DNA of 64,000 nt from PLGF01 sp052139695 (GTDB lineage: Bacteria > Verrucomicrobiota > Verrucomicrobiia > Limisphaerales > Palsa-1400): positions 1 to 64,000 of the forward strand of contig JBKQWF010000106.1 in NCBI GenBank assembly GCA_052139695.1, given 5' to 3'. The position numbers and the translations under genes were made by a program. The notes under the pieces are model-generated. The model was given only the letters and a program-made list of their open reading frames with translations. It searched no databases and was not told the DNA's origin. Of the stretch, positions 50,578 to 58,693 are shown in pieces; the stretch's first letter is position 1, and each line of letters starts with the position of its first letter.

Positions 50578-50954
50578 GTTTTCTTGGGGGCGCCCGGCCG
50601 GAACTGGCGGTTAATGAAACGCCCGACTGTGCGCCGGCCGCTTTCGTCGATGCGCACGAGCAACCCCGGTTTGTTGGCGACCGGTTCATAATGCGGATAG
50701 GGCAGCGTTTCGAGATACTTTCCCAGCCGTCTCCGCCCCCGAACCGTATCCGACATAGACAGGCACTCCGAAAGAGGGCGTGTTCCGGCCCTCTTGCAGA
50801 GAGCCAGCGCTTGATGGCCCTGGAGCAGCGGTTCGATGGCGCGGCCCAGATTGGCCCAATACTCAATTTGTCCGGCAATGGATCGTTCCGCTATCCGTCC
50901 GGTCAAACGGGCGTCCAGCACCAAGACATCCGATAGTTTCACCGGCTGACTCAT
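50574..50954 (-). CDS. ParD-like antitoxin of the zeta-like pair
   Basis: 126 residues: VKLSDVLVLDARLTGRIAER, SIAGQIEYWANLGRAIEPLL. This is the ParD-like family (PF11903-like) start; the C-terminal half (HYEPVANKPGLLVRIDESGR) is a second small domain. The first gene of a two-gene operon with its own palindrome. Confidence 0.8.
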   Translation of the reverse strand: MSQPVKLSDVLVLDARLTGRIAERSIAGQIEYWANLGRAIEPLLQGHQALALCKRAGTRPLSECLSMSDTVRGRRRLGKYLETLPYPHYEPVANKPGLLVRIDESGRRTVGRFINRQFRPGAPKKT

Positions 50955-50961
50955 GGCCTCA

Positions 50962-50980
50962 CGGTAGCATTTTGCTACCG
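50962..50980. promoter_or_regulatory. Operator of the ParD-like/zeta-like operon
   Basis: CGGTAGC and GCTACCG, perfect reverse complements, are separated by five bases and end eight bases before the antitoxin start. A TTGACA hexamer abuts it upstream on the minus strand, so binding would block the promoter. Confidence 0.65.
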
Positions 50981-51169
50981 ATTGTCAAACCAAGCCGCAT
51001 GGGCCGCATGGGCCTTTTGCGATTAGGCATCTGGTGAGAGAGCTTTTTGCCGCGACAAATATCAGTCTGCCGTTTAGCATCAAAGCCAAAACCCATTGTG
51101 AAAAATGAAAACCGCTCTGAACCCGACCAGACTATGCCGGATCGGGGCGAGCGTCCAGTGATTGCGGTT

Positions 51170-53011
51170 CTATTTCAGATTCTCCTCGGTGTAAAGCGAC
51201 AGCTCAATGAGCCGTTCCAAAAGTTCTCCAGCCGTGGCTCCGGCGAAATTCTTCACCACAAGTTCCTTGGCAAAAAGTCGGCTGATGTAGCGTAGTTTCA
51301 AGGCTTTGTTCCGCGAGGCAAAGACAAAATCCCGGTGGCCATTGTTAATGACGACCACATTTTGGTCGCCCTGATAGCGCGCCCGCCACAATTCTCCTGG
51401 GGCCTTCTGAAAGGTGTAGCTCGGAAGCCCTTGTTTGGTCTCTCCCTTATCCGGCACATCGGGTATCAAGGTTTGAGTCACCGTCACCAGGCCTTCCGCC
51501 GAACAGACGATTTCCGCCTGTTTGACCGTGACTTGAAGCCTGGTGAGACCCGGCTCCTGGGGAGCCTTAAAGGTCACAATTTCACCCGCCGCGGTCTCAA
51601 GCTCGCCTTCGCCTTCCATGATTTTCCACTCGAAGACCAGGCTTTCTTCGACCGACCGTTTGGAACGGTCCCGCGCGATGGCGCGGAGGTTTTTCCGCGT
51701 GCCAACCGCAATCACGCTTGAGGCTGGGGAAATACACACACTAAAGAGCGGCCCAGCATACTCAAAGAACTGCTTCTGCCCAGAAGGTTCTTCCGTCCCG
51801 GAGTCGTTTTGCGGGCGGCCTTCCTTCGGGTCCGCCAAAGTCTCATGGCCCGTTGAATTCTCTGCCGCGGGTGCTTTCCCCTTTTTGTGCCCGGCACCAT
51901 GAAGGTCAAACCAGTCGTATTCCTCCGCCGGCAACGCCAGGAGCGCTTCTTTAATTGCCTTTTGGACGGAGCGGAGCACATCGCGGCTCGTCTCCTCCTC
52001 TTCGGCCCGGCGCTGCTCATCAATGATGGTAAGGAGCTCGGTTTCAAGGAGAGCCAATTCCGTTGAAAGCCGTTCGAAAGAGGCGTCCTGAATGAGGCCG
52101 GTTCGTGTGCCAGGCGTGAGACTTAAATAGGGGGCGTCAATGATTCCTTGCACGTATCCGCTCGTCCACGGCGGCTTGGCAAAGCTATTCATGGCGGTGA
52201 GATTCTCGAGAACACGGGTCCCGTTGCGAAAAAGCCCCACGGCATGCGCTGGATCGGGCGCGGTAAGGTAAAGCTCAAGATAAAGCTCGGATTCAGGGAG
52301 ACTTTTTAGTTGGTGCAGGAGGCGGCCTTCAAATTGCCGGGGTTCGACCTTGAACTCCGTCCGAGCGGTGCGGTCAATCACCCGGATTTCAACCCCTGAG
52401 TGCCGAATGCGGTCCCTTAACTCCGAGGCCAAATACCACTGAATTTTCTCACCGCTAAACTGTTTTATGCCGGGGAGAATGTTTTTCACGATCAGTTCCG
52501 TTCCTGGCTCAGAGAGCAACAGTCGCCTTTGCGTCACCTGGTAGCCAGGGTCACCTTTTTTCATGCGCATCTGGTAGGTTTTGCCATCCGCTCCGGCAGA
52601 GGTCATGACCAACTCCTCCCCCACCGTCCAAAAGCTAAGCAGTCCTATGCCAAACTCTCCTTGGAGGCCCGTCGCGCCGTCGGCCTTAAGCCTCCTTTTG
52701 ATGGAATCGCAGATATGGGTGGCAACGAATTCAAAATCCGGCACCCCGGCTTCGTTTAGGCGAATCCCTGCCCCGTCATCCTTAAGCCGAAGAAAATGAA
52801 CTCCCTTCTCCTTGCCGCGGGTCAATGTGATGTGCTTGGCCTTGGCATCGATACTATTCTCGACAAACTCAGCCACCGCTTTTAGCGGATTGCTTTGGGA
52901 CAGGGCGATGATGCGGATGGCATTCCAGTCATCCCCAATGCGAAGCTTTCCCGAGGTCGTGTGTTCAGACTGCTTTTTAGGAGAAAATGATTTCACGCTT
53001 GAGCGCAGCAT
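51170..53011 (-). CDS. GHKL (Hsp90/MORC-like) ATPase with Ig-like region
   Basis: About 613 residues. Bergerat fold: N box AVAEFVENSIDAKAKH (Asn52), G1 LKDDGAGIR (Asp78-79), G2 GLQGEFGIGLLSFW (115-128). A transducer-like domain follows to ~340, then a charged linker. A beta-rich block (VFEWKIMEGEGELETAAGEI VTF-type) looks like a bacterial Ig-like fold, odd for a cytoplasmic ATPase. The C-terminus (WRARYQGDQNVVVINNGHRD) resembles the end of MORC-like/paraphyletic bacterial ATPases. The start at 53011 gives an N-terminus like relatives; the frame is open to 53281. Function not known. Confidence 0.75.
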   Translation of the reverse strand: MLRSSVKSFSPKKQSEHTTSGKLRIGDDWNAIRIIALSQSNPLKAVAEFVENSIDAKAKHITLTRGKEKGVHFLRLKDDGAGIRLNEAGVPDFEFVATHICDSIKRRLKADGATGLQGEFGIGLLSFWTVGEELVMTSAGADGKTYQMRMKKGDPGYQVTQRRLLLSEPGTELIVKNILPGIKQFSGEKIQWYLASELRDRIRHSGVEIRVIDRTARTEFKVEPRQFEGRLLHQLKSLPESELYLELYLTAPDPAHAVGLFRNGTRVLENLTAMNSFAKPPWTSGYVQGIIDAPYLSLTPGTRTGLIQDASFERLSTELALLETELLTIIDEQRRAEEEETSRDVLRSVQKAIKEALLALPAEEYDWFDLHGAGHKKGKAPAAENSTGHETLADPKEGRPQNDSGTEEPSGQKQFFEYAGPLFSVCISPASSVIAVGTRKNLRAIARDRSKRSVEESLVFEWKIMEGEGELETAAGEIVTFKAPQEPGLTRLQVTVKQAEIVCSAEGLVTVTQTLIPDVPDKGETKQGLPSYTFQKAPGELWRARYQGDQNVVVINNGHRDFVFASRNKALKLRYISRLFAKELVVKNFAGATAGELLERLIELSLYTEENLK

Positions 53012-53285
53012 AGGGGGCTTGGGCGCGGCTGGAAAGTCGGGATTACGCTCCGCCGACGCGCTCCGGGTGAGGGTCGATCGATAAAATGACGCAGCAGTGG
53101 TCGGAGTTGGTCGCCCTGTCAGCCCACATAGCGACCACGGCGTGCTCAGTTTCTCGAGCGCGCCCGGCATTTCGTTTTTTAGCCCCAACTCCACTTGTCC
53201 CGGGTCAATTCCGCTATGCACGATCACAATGACGCAAGCCGTAAAAGCGTCGAACCTGCTCAAGCGCGCCACGCTGCACAAGGTC

Positions 53286-54050
53286 TCATCGGGGGCTGCT
53301 TAGGAAAATCCAATCCTGGTGCTGTTCATCGCCGACAAACCTGCCGTCCTGACAGGTCAGTGGCTCAGCATCTCGTGCCAGCCTGGAAATGATCGCAGCC
53401 CCTCTAGACTCCATGCCGCGCCGCCGGTATTCTTCAAAAAGCTGGTCGGGCATCACATCAAAATAGGAGACCAGTTTCCGGCCGACTGGTGTAGAAACGG
53501 CAACGGCGATGTCCGAACAGGTTTGATGGCCGACATGGAAGCCAAGCATCTGGCCGGCAGCCACCTTGTCTCCTTGCGTCAATCCAGCGCAAAGATGCAC
53601 GTGGAAGATCGTGAGCGTGAAGGCCGGACACTTGAGGATCTGAATGTCGATCTTGGTTCCCGCCCATTCCTCCTCCGTCCTTAATACTGTCCCCTGAACT
53701 GGGGAAAAGACCTTAACGCTGGACCAATCAACCGTGCTGCTTGGCCTGAAGTAATGCTTCATGCTGCGACAGGATTCGAAACTATCCGAGTAGTCATGAC
53801 CTGCCGCCGAGCGGAATTTCGAGATGCTGGCGATTTTATCAAGTTCGATATAGTTCGCTTCCACGAGTTTCGGGACGCCTAACCTTACTACGTCGAAAGT
53901 CGTGCCCGGGAATTCGCCATTATCCCCAGTGTGCGCCGAATCGTCATGCTTTGAGAACGCTGGCGACTGCGCCTCTGATTCGGTGCCGACGAAAAAGCAA
54001 GCGAAGGCAATGCTGGCCAAGGCGGTGAGGCGAAACCAACAGACGTGCAT
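53286..54050 (-). CDS. Exported M23-like peptidase-fold protein
   Basis: 254 residues from the ATG at 54050. Signal peptide HVCWFRLTALASIAFACFFV, ending near SEAQ. Core: AAGHDYSDSFESCRSMKHYF, VKVFSPVQGTVLRTEEEWAG, TLTIFHVHLCAGLTQGDKVA and GQMLGFHVGHQTCSDIAVAV. The H-x3-D and HxH ligand pattern fits the M23/LytM fold, but the match is distant, so activity is uncertain. Confidence 0.65.
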   Translation of the reverse strand: MHVCWFRLTALASIAFACFFVGTESEAQSPAFSKHDDSAHTGDNGEFPGTTFDVVRLGVPKLVEANYIELDKIASISKFRSAAGHDYSDSFESCRSMKHYFRPSSTVDWSSVKVFSPVQGTVLRTEEEWAGTKIDIQILKCPAFTLTIFHVHLCAGLTQGDKVAAGQMLGFHVGHQTCSDIAVAVSTPVGRKLVSYFDVMPDQLFEEYRRRGMESRGAAIISRLARDAEPLTCQDGRFVGDEQHQDWIFLSSPR

Positions 54051-54109
54051 ACGGCATAAGCTTGCTTTGCCAAATGTCGGAAGCCAAGGCTTGTTAGGAC
54101 CCGTGCAAA

Positions 54110-54289
54110 AAAATAATTCCGAGTTTCCTTGTTCTTGGAAGAAGCGTGCAGTTCCACTGTCTGGTCGGCACGCGTGAGCGCGGCCAGGCAATCGCTTGAG
54201 CAGGCCACGCGCGGCGTGGCCGGCGACTGGATGCAGCCTTGACACAGCGCCCGACCGCGATACACGCAGACTGCCACAGCGCATTTCAT
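54110..54289 (-). pseudogene. Remnant of a zinc-binding B-box-like membrane protein
   Basis: From the ATG at 54289: MKCAVAVCVYRGRALCQGCI, QSPATPRVACSSDCLAALTR, ADQTVEL. Cysteine spacing is like the short Zn-binding N-termini found on many verrucomicrobial membrane proteins. The following membrane domain is missing; the frame runs on without family sequence to 53888. Confidence 0.4.
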
Positions 54290-54308
54290 GGGATGCGGCT
54301 CAAGCCCA

Positions 54309-55379
54309 TTAATCCCGCAAAACATGACAGGTATAACCGCCAGGATGTTTGACGAGATACTTTTGGTGATATTCCTCGGCCGGATAGAAACTCCCCGCCG
54401 CTGTAATGTCCGTCGTGATCGACCGGTGGAATTTGCCCGATTTGTCCCATCGGGCCTTGACGCGTTCGGCGGTCTGTCTCTGCTCGTCGCTCGTGTAGAA
54501 AATGGCCGAGCGATATTGAGTGCCCATGTCATTGTGCTGCCGGTTCAGTATCGTGGGGTCGTGCATGCGAAAGAAATAATCCAGCAAAGACTCATAGCTC
54601 AGCCGCGTGGAATCGAACACCACCTGAATTGACTCCGCATGGCCCGTGGCGCCGGTGCAAACGTCTTCATAGGTCGGGTCCGGGGTGGTACCGCCGGTGT
54701 AACCAACCGTTGTCTTAATGACACCAGGGATTTTGCGAATGATCTCCTCCATGCCCCAAAAGCAACCGCCCGCCAGGATGGCCGTTTCATGGACCGGGGC
54801 TTTGACCAAGCCCGCCTTCACGAACAGGTCCAGATATTGGCCGTACCCGGTCTGGTCCAGGTCCTCCACCGCAATGAATTTCAGGGCGGCGGAGTTGATG
54901 CAGTAACGCAATCCATTCGCACCCGGGCCGTCGTTGAACACATGTCCGAGATGCGAACCCGCCACGCTCGAACGGACCTCGGTCCGCTCCATGCCTAACG
55001 CAGAGTCATTTTTCTCCAGAACGTCTGCGCTTTTCAGCGGCCGCGTGAAACTGGGCCAGCCCGTGGCGGAATCAAACTTGTCCAGCGAACTGAACAGCGG
55101 CTGGCCCGACACCACGTCCACGTAAATGCCGGGCTTATGATTGTCCCAATACGCGTTATGAAACGGCGGTTCCGTGCCGCACTGTTGCGTTACGGCGAAT
55201 TGCTCGCCGGACAATTGTTTTTTCAACTGCGCCAACTCGGGTTTCTTAAAATCCTTCATGCGTTCTGATTCGTAGGTTAAAATGTTGGCCGACTGGGCGC
55301 GCCCCTGGCGCGCCATCTTGGCGAGACCGACCGCCAACAACACCGCCACGGCAACGGCTGCAATCTTAATCGAGGTCAT
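54309..55379 (-). CDS. msrBA: MsrB-MsrA fusion, exported methionine sulfoxide reductase
   Basis: 356 residues. Signal or anchor at 5-22. The MsrB domain comes first: GWPSF (107-111), HLGHVF (143-148), catalytic Cys160 in RYCINS. Then MsrA: GGCFWGMEE with Cys206, GYTGGTTPDPTYEDVCTGAT and TQYRSAIFY. Repairs both sulfoxide epimers of methionine in the periplasm. No CxxC zinc pairs in MsrB. Confidence 0.93.
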   Translation of the reverse strand: MTSIKIAAVAVAVLLAVGLAKMARQGRAQSANILTYESERMKDFKKPELAQLKKQLSGEQFAVTQQCGTEPPFHNAYWDNHKPGIYVDVVSGQPLFSSLDKFDSATGWPSFTRPLKSADVLEKNDSALGMERTEVRSSVAGSHLGHVFNDGPGANGLRYCINSAALKFIAVEDLDQTGYGQYLDLFVKAGLVKAPVHETAILAGGCFWGMEEIIRKIPGVIKTTVGYTGGTTPDPTYEDVCTGATGHAESIQVVFDSTRLSYESLLDYFFRMHDPTILNRQHNDMGTQYRSAIFYTSDEQRQTAERVKARWDKSGKFHRSITTDITAAGSFYPAEEYHQKYLVKHPGGYTCHVLRD

Positions 55380-55654
55380 AGGTTTTACATTGATTCAATT
55401 CCACGCGCACTTGCGATTCTTGGCTCCAGAATTCCATTCCGGCACGACAAGTGTAAGTCGCGCAGCCGCCTGGAAGCTTACAGAGAAAAATGAAAACGCC
55501 TTGATTTGCCTTTCGCCGGCGAAGGCGGGGAAAGTTTGCTGTTCCCGTATGAATAGTTTGGAATATCGAAGAGCTTTCAGAAAGAGGGGTCTCTTGAGCA
55601 AGACCCCTGTCGCAGGGGAACCATGTGCTCAGCCTCATTGACATTTACGAATCG

Positions 55655-55673
55655 GTGAAACATAATGTTTCAC
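55655..55673. promoter_or_regulatory. Palindrome at Phd-like antitoxin start
   Basis: GTGAAACAT and ATGTTTCAC flank one central base and abut the ATG at 55674. Same half-sites (GTGARACA) as the palindrome at 7040-7059. Confidence 0.7.
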
Positions 55674-55925
55674 ATGAAGACCGCATCGGTCAGAGATCTG
55701 AGACAAGACTTCCCGCGCATCCTCGCTTGGATTGAAGCGGGCGAAGAGGTTGCCATCACGATGAGACGGCAGGCTATTGCGCGCTTGGTTCCCTTGCCAC
55801 CGAAGAAGCAGGCTAAACGTCGAATGCCCGACATTGCGGATCGATTGAAAAGAGTGTTCGGCACAAAGATTATCCCCGACGAAACCATGAAAACAATCAT
55901 GGAGCGGAATAAGGGGGCCATTTGA
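55674..55925 (+). CDS. Phd/YefM-family antitoxin
   Basis: 83 residues: MKTASVRDLRQDFPRILAWI, EAGEEVAITMRRQAIARLVP, then a basic linker and a toxin-binding tail. The ATG at 55674 is preferred over 55665, which lies inside the palindrome. Overlaps the toxin gene. Confidence 0.87.
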   Translation: MKTASVRDLRQDFPRILAWIEAGEEVAITMRRQAIARLVPLPPKKQAKRRMPDIADRLKRVFGTKIIPDETMKTIMERNKGAI

Positions 55926-56359
55926 CTTCCTACGCAGATTCCAGCTTCATTGTATCATTGTATCTGCAACAGCAGAGCTCTGCCAAGGCGATTGCGTTTA
56001 TGGAGCGTTCTGGCCGGGGGCTGCCGTTCACTCCCTGGCATCGGCTGGAAGTACGTAACGCCATCCGCCTCGCAGCGCTTCACGGGCTCATTGACCCTGC
56101 GCAGGCGAAGAACCAGTTGAAGCAAATCGAAAAAGACCTTAAGGAGGAAGCGTTGCTAGTGCATAAGGCGATTGACTGGATAGACGTACTGCGGGAGGCA
56201 GAGAAACTTGGTGCGACTCACAATGAGACCATCGGTTGTCGCAGCGCCGATCTCTTCCACGTAGCCACCGCGAAACAGACCGGATGCGATACTTTTCTCA
56301 CGTTCGATGAGAAACAAATTTCGATGGCAACGGCGGCGGGTATGATGGTGAAGCCGTAA
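55922..56359 (+). CDS. VapC-like PIN-domain toxin
   Basis: 145 residues. YADSSFIVSLYLQQ with the first Asp, WHRLEVRNAIRLA with Glu, CRSADLFHVATAKQ with Asp, and DTFLTFDEKQ with the final Asp: the four acidic residues of a PIN nuclease. Starts with TTG inside the antitoxin stop, so it is translationally coupled. Confidence 0.88.
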   Translation: MTSYADSSFIVSLYLQQQSSAKAIAFMERSGRGLPFTPWHRLEVRNAIRLAALHGLIDPAQAKNQLKQIEKDLKEEALLVHKAIDWIDVLREAEKLGATHNETIGCRSADLFHVATAKQTGCDTFLTFDEKQISMATAAGMMVKP

Positions 56360-56406
56360 GAAAACGCCCAATCCAAGTCTCGGACTTTGTCCGGGCGTAA
56401 TTAGAA

Positions 56407-57192
56407 ATGCAAACGATTCAGAGACCCTTCCCGCCCGCTGATTGGCACTTGGATCCCGTTGACATCCATGTCTGGACAGCCTCGTTGGACGTGGCGTCTG
56501 CCGCATTGAGCATCTTCGGAGGAGTTCTCTCCCCCTCAGAACGGGAACGTGCGCGCCGATTCCACTTCGACCTCCACCGAAATCGCTTTATCGCCGGCCG
56601 CGGTCTCATGCGAATGCTCTTAGGCAACTATTTGCAGGCAGAACCTACGAAGTTGGAAATCGTGTCCGGCCCTTACGGCAAGCCTATCTTATCCGGCAGC
56701 TTCCTGGAGAGTCGGTTGCATTTCAACCTGGCCCATTCCGAAAACGTGGCCATGCTCGCCATCACGCGTGCCGACGCGATTGGTATCGACGTCGAGCGGA
56801 TTCGACCGCTCATCGAGGCCGACCATCTGGTCGCCCGTTTCTTTTCCGCGCGCGAGAACGCCGTGTTTCACGATCTGCCGCCCGCGCAAAAACCCGTTGC
56901 ATTTTTCAACCTCTGGACCCGCAAGGAAGCGTGGCTCAAAGCCACCGGTCAAGGGATTGGAGATTTACTCCATGCGGTAGAAGTCTCCTTTTTGCCCGGT
57001 GAGCCCGCCCGATTCCTCAGCCTGCCGGAAGATGCCCAAGCCACGGCATCCTGGATCTTGCACGAGCTTGAGCCCCCGTCGGGTTTCGTCGCCGCCCTGG
57101 CCATTTCAGCCCAAACGACATCTCTGCGCTGCTGCTGTTGGGATGAAAAGGCCACCACGGAGACAATGAGCAGGATATTCATCGCTCGATAA
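56407..57192 (+). CDS. Sfp-type 4'-phosphopantetheinyl transferase
   Basis: 261 residues. HFNLAHSENVAMLA, IGIDVERIRP with Asp128 and Glu130, and FFNLWTRKEAWLKATGQG with Glu174 and Lys178 are the three Sfp motifs, intact. It activates acyl or peptidyl carrier proteins with CoA. No carrier protein is in the window. Confidence 0.9.
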   Translation: MQTIQRPFPPADWHLDPVDIHVWTASLDVASAALSIFGGVLSPSERERARRFHFDLHRNRFIAGRGLMRMLLGNYLQAEPTKLEIVSGPYGKPILSGSFLESRLHFNLAHSENVAMLAITRADAIGIDVERIRPLIEADHLVARFFSARENAVFHDLPPAQKPVAFFNLWTRKEAWLKATGQGIGDLLHAVEVSFLPGEPARFLSLPEDAQATASWILHELEPPSGFVAALAISAQTTSLRCCCWDEKATTETMSRIFIAR

Positions 57193-57616
57193 AACTTCCC
57201 CCGCTCCTCAAACTTCTGACTGACAAGCCCGTGCTTGCGCATTACCGGTTATTCTGGAGGCACGCCGAAAAGCCCCTCCATCCTGAGTCTCGGTTTCGCT
57301 TCCTTTCACTGTCCCCTCTCGGCACCGATGTTATTAGATTTTGGTCTTCAAATTCATCCGCAAGAGGAGGAGAGCTTATTCTGTTCCACATTTTGAAAAT
57401 CAGCTCCGGATTCTAAAGATGCGACCCTGATGGACTTGATCGGCAGCCGCTGCTCCGGCTTCTCGTAATGATGGTTCTATGATAGTCCGAAGCCGATTGT
57501 GGAGCAGGAAAATCCTGAAACCTAATTGGGCCTCAACACATCGGCGGCTGCCTGCTGGAAAGCACGGATCAATCATGACATGGACTTGCAATCTGGCCAT
57601 AGGCATTCTGCTGGGG
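57193..57616. other. Intergenic stretch without a recognised gene
   Basis: Only short frames. The open frame of the next gene reaches back to 57479, but the residues before 57617 lack homology to its family. Confidence 0.45.
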
Positions 57617-58693
57617 ATGTGTGAACCTTTGCAACAAGTGGACCGCACGTGGGTGATTTGGAAGAAACGGAAGCTTTCCTATTTCGCGGGCTGCGATTAT
57701 TTCCGGCTCGCCAGTCATCCGGCGGTCATCGAATCGGTTCAACAAGGTCTGGCGCAATACGGATTGAATGTCGCCGCTTCACGGCTGACAACGGGCCATC
57801 ACGCGCTTTACGCACGGCTGGAGGATGCCCTGGCGAAGTTCTTCGCCGCGCCCGCCGCGCTGCTGGTCAGCACCGGCTACGTGGCCAATGTGATCGCAGC
57901 CCAGGGATTGCACGAAGATTTTTCGCATATCCTCATTGACGCCCGAGGGCACGCCAGTCTGCGCGACGCCGCCCATTTTTTCCGCGGCCCTGTCGCGGAG
58001 TTCAAGCACCACGACGCCGCCGACCTGGCTCGCCGCCTGAAGGGAAAACCCAAGCCATTGGTGCTCACGGACGGCGTGTCCCCTCTCGAGGGCGAAATCG
58101 CGCCGTTGCGCGAGTATTTGAAAGTGTTGCCGCGAGATGGAATGATTCTACTTGACGATGCGCATTCCGCCGGCATCCTGGGCGCGCGCGGCGCGGGCAC
58201 GCCGGAGTACGCCGAAGTATCGCGGCACCGGATGATTCAGACGGTAACGTTGAGCAAGGCTTTTGGGGTCTATGGGGGAGCGATCCTGTGCGAGCGGGCG
58301 ACGCGGGAGAAAATCATGGCCTGCAGCCGGATGTTCGCGGGCAACACTCCGCTGCCGCTGCCATTGGCCAACGCCGCTCTTGCCTCGATTGGACTGCTGC
58401 GGAACGATCAGGGCTTCCGATGCCGGCTGAGCCAGAACGTTCGTTATGTCAAGAACGCGCTCCGTGCTGTGGGAATGGCAGTGCCTGAAACCCCGGTCCC
58501 AATCGTCGCCGTCCTTCCGCGAGACCGTCGTGACGCACAAGCGCTTCGCCAGCGATTGCTTTCCCGCGACGTTTTTCCGTCCTTGATCAAGTATCCCGGC
58601 GCGCCGGAAGGAGGGTGTTTTCGCTTTGTCATTTCCAGCGAGCATTCGCGGGAACAATTGGACAATTTGATCGCAAGTTTAACGGATCGCTAA
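57617..58693 (+). CDS. Alpha-oxoamine synthase (AONS-like PLP enzyme)
   Basis: 358 residues from the ATG at 57617 (other in-frame starts at 57575 and 57479). LSYFAGCDYFRLASHPAVIE, LIDARGHASLRDAAHFF, ILLDDAHSAGILGARGAGTP and VTLSKAFGVYGGA with the PLP lysine (Lys214). These condense an acyl-CoA or acyl carrier protein with an amino acid. The N-terminal signature reads CDYFRLASH where classical AONS has NDYLGLASH, so a non-biotin substrate is possible. Next to a phosphopantetheinyl transferase on the same strand. Confidence 0.85.
   Translation: MCEPLQQVDRTWVIWKKRKLSYFAGCDYFRLASHPAVIESVQQGLAQYGLNVAASRLTTGHHALYARLEDALAKFFAAPAALLVSTGYVANVIAAQGLHEDFSHILIDARGHASLRDAAHFFRGPVAEFKHHDAADLARRLKGKPKPLVLTDGVSPLEGEIAPLREYLKVLPRDGMILLDDAHSAGILGARGAGTPEYAEVSRHRMIQTVTLSKAFGVYGGAILCERATREKIMACSRMFAGNTPLPLPLANAALASIGLLRNDQGFRCRLSQNVRYVKNALRAVGMAVPETPVPIVAVLPRDRRDAQALRQRLLSRDVFPSLIKYPGAPEGGCFRFVISSEHSREQLDNLIASLTDR

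Noticed and set aside
56360..56402. Possible terminator (ACGCCC ... GGGCGT) after the VapC-like gene
   Set aside because: Six-base stem with a long loop and no T-run; too weak to call.
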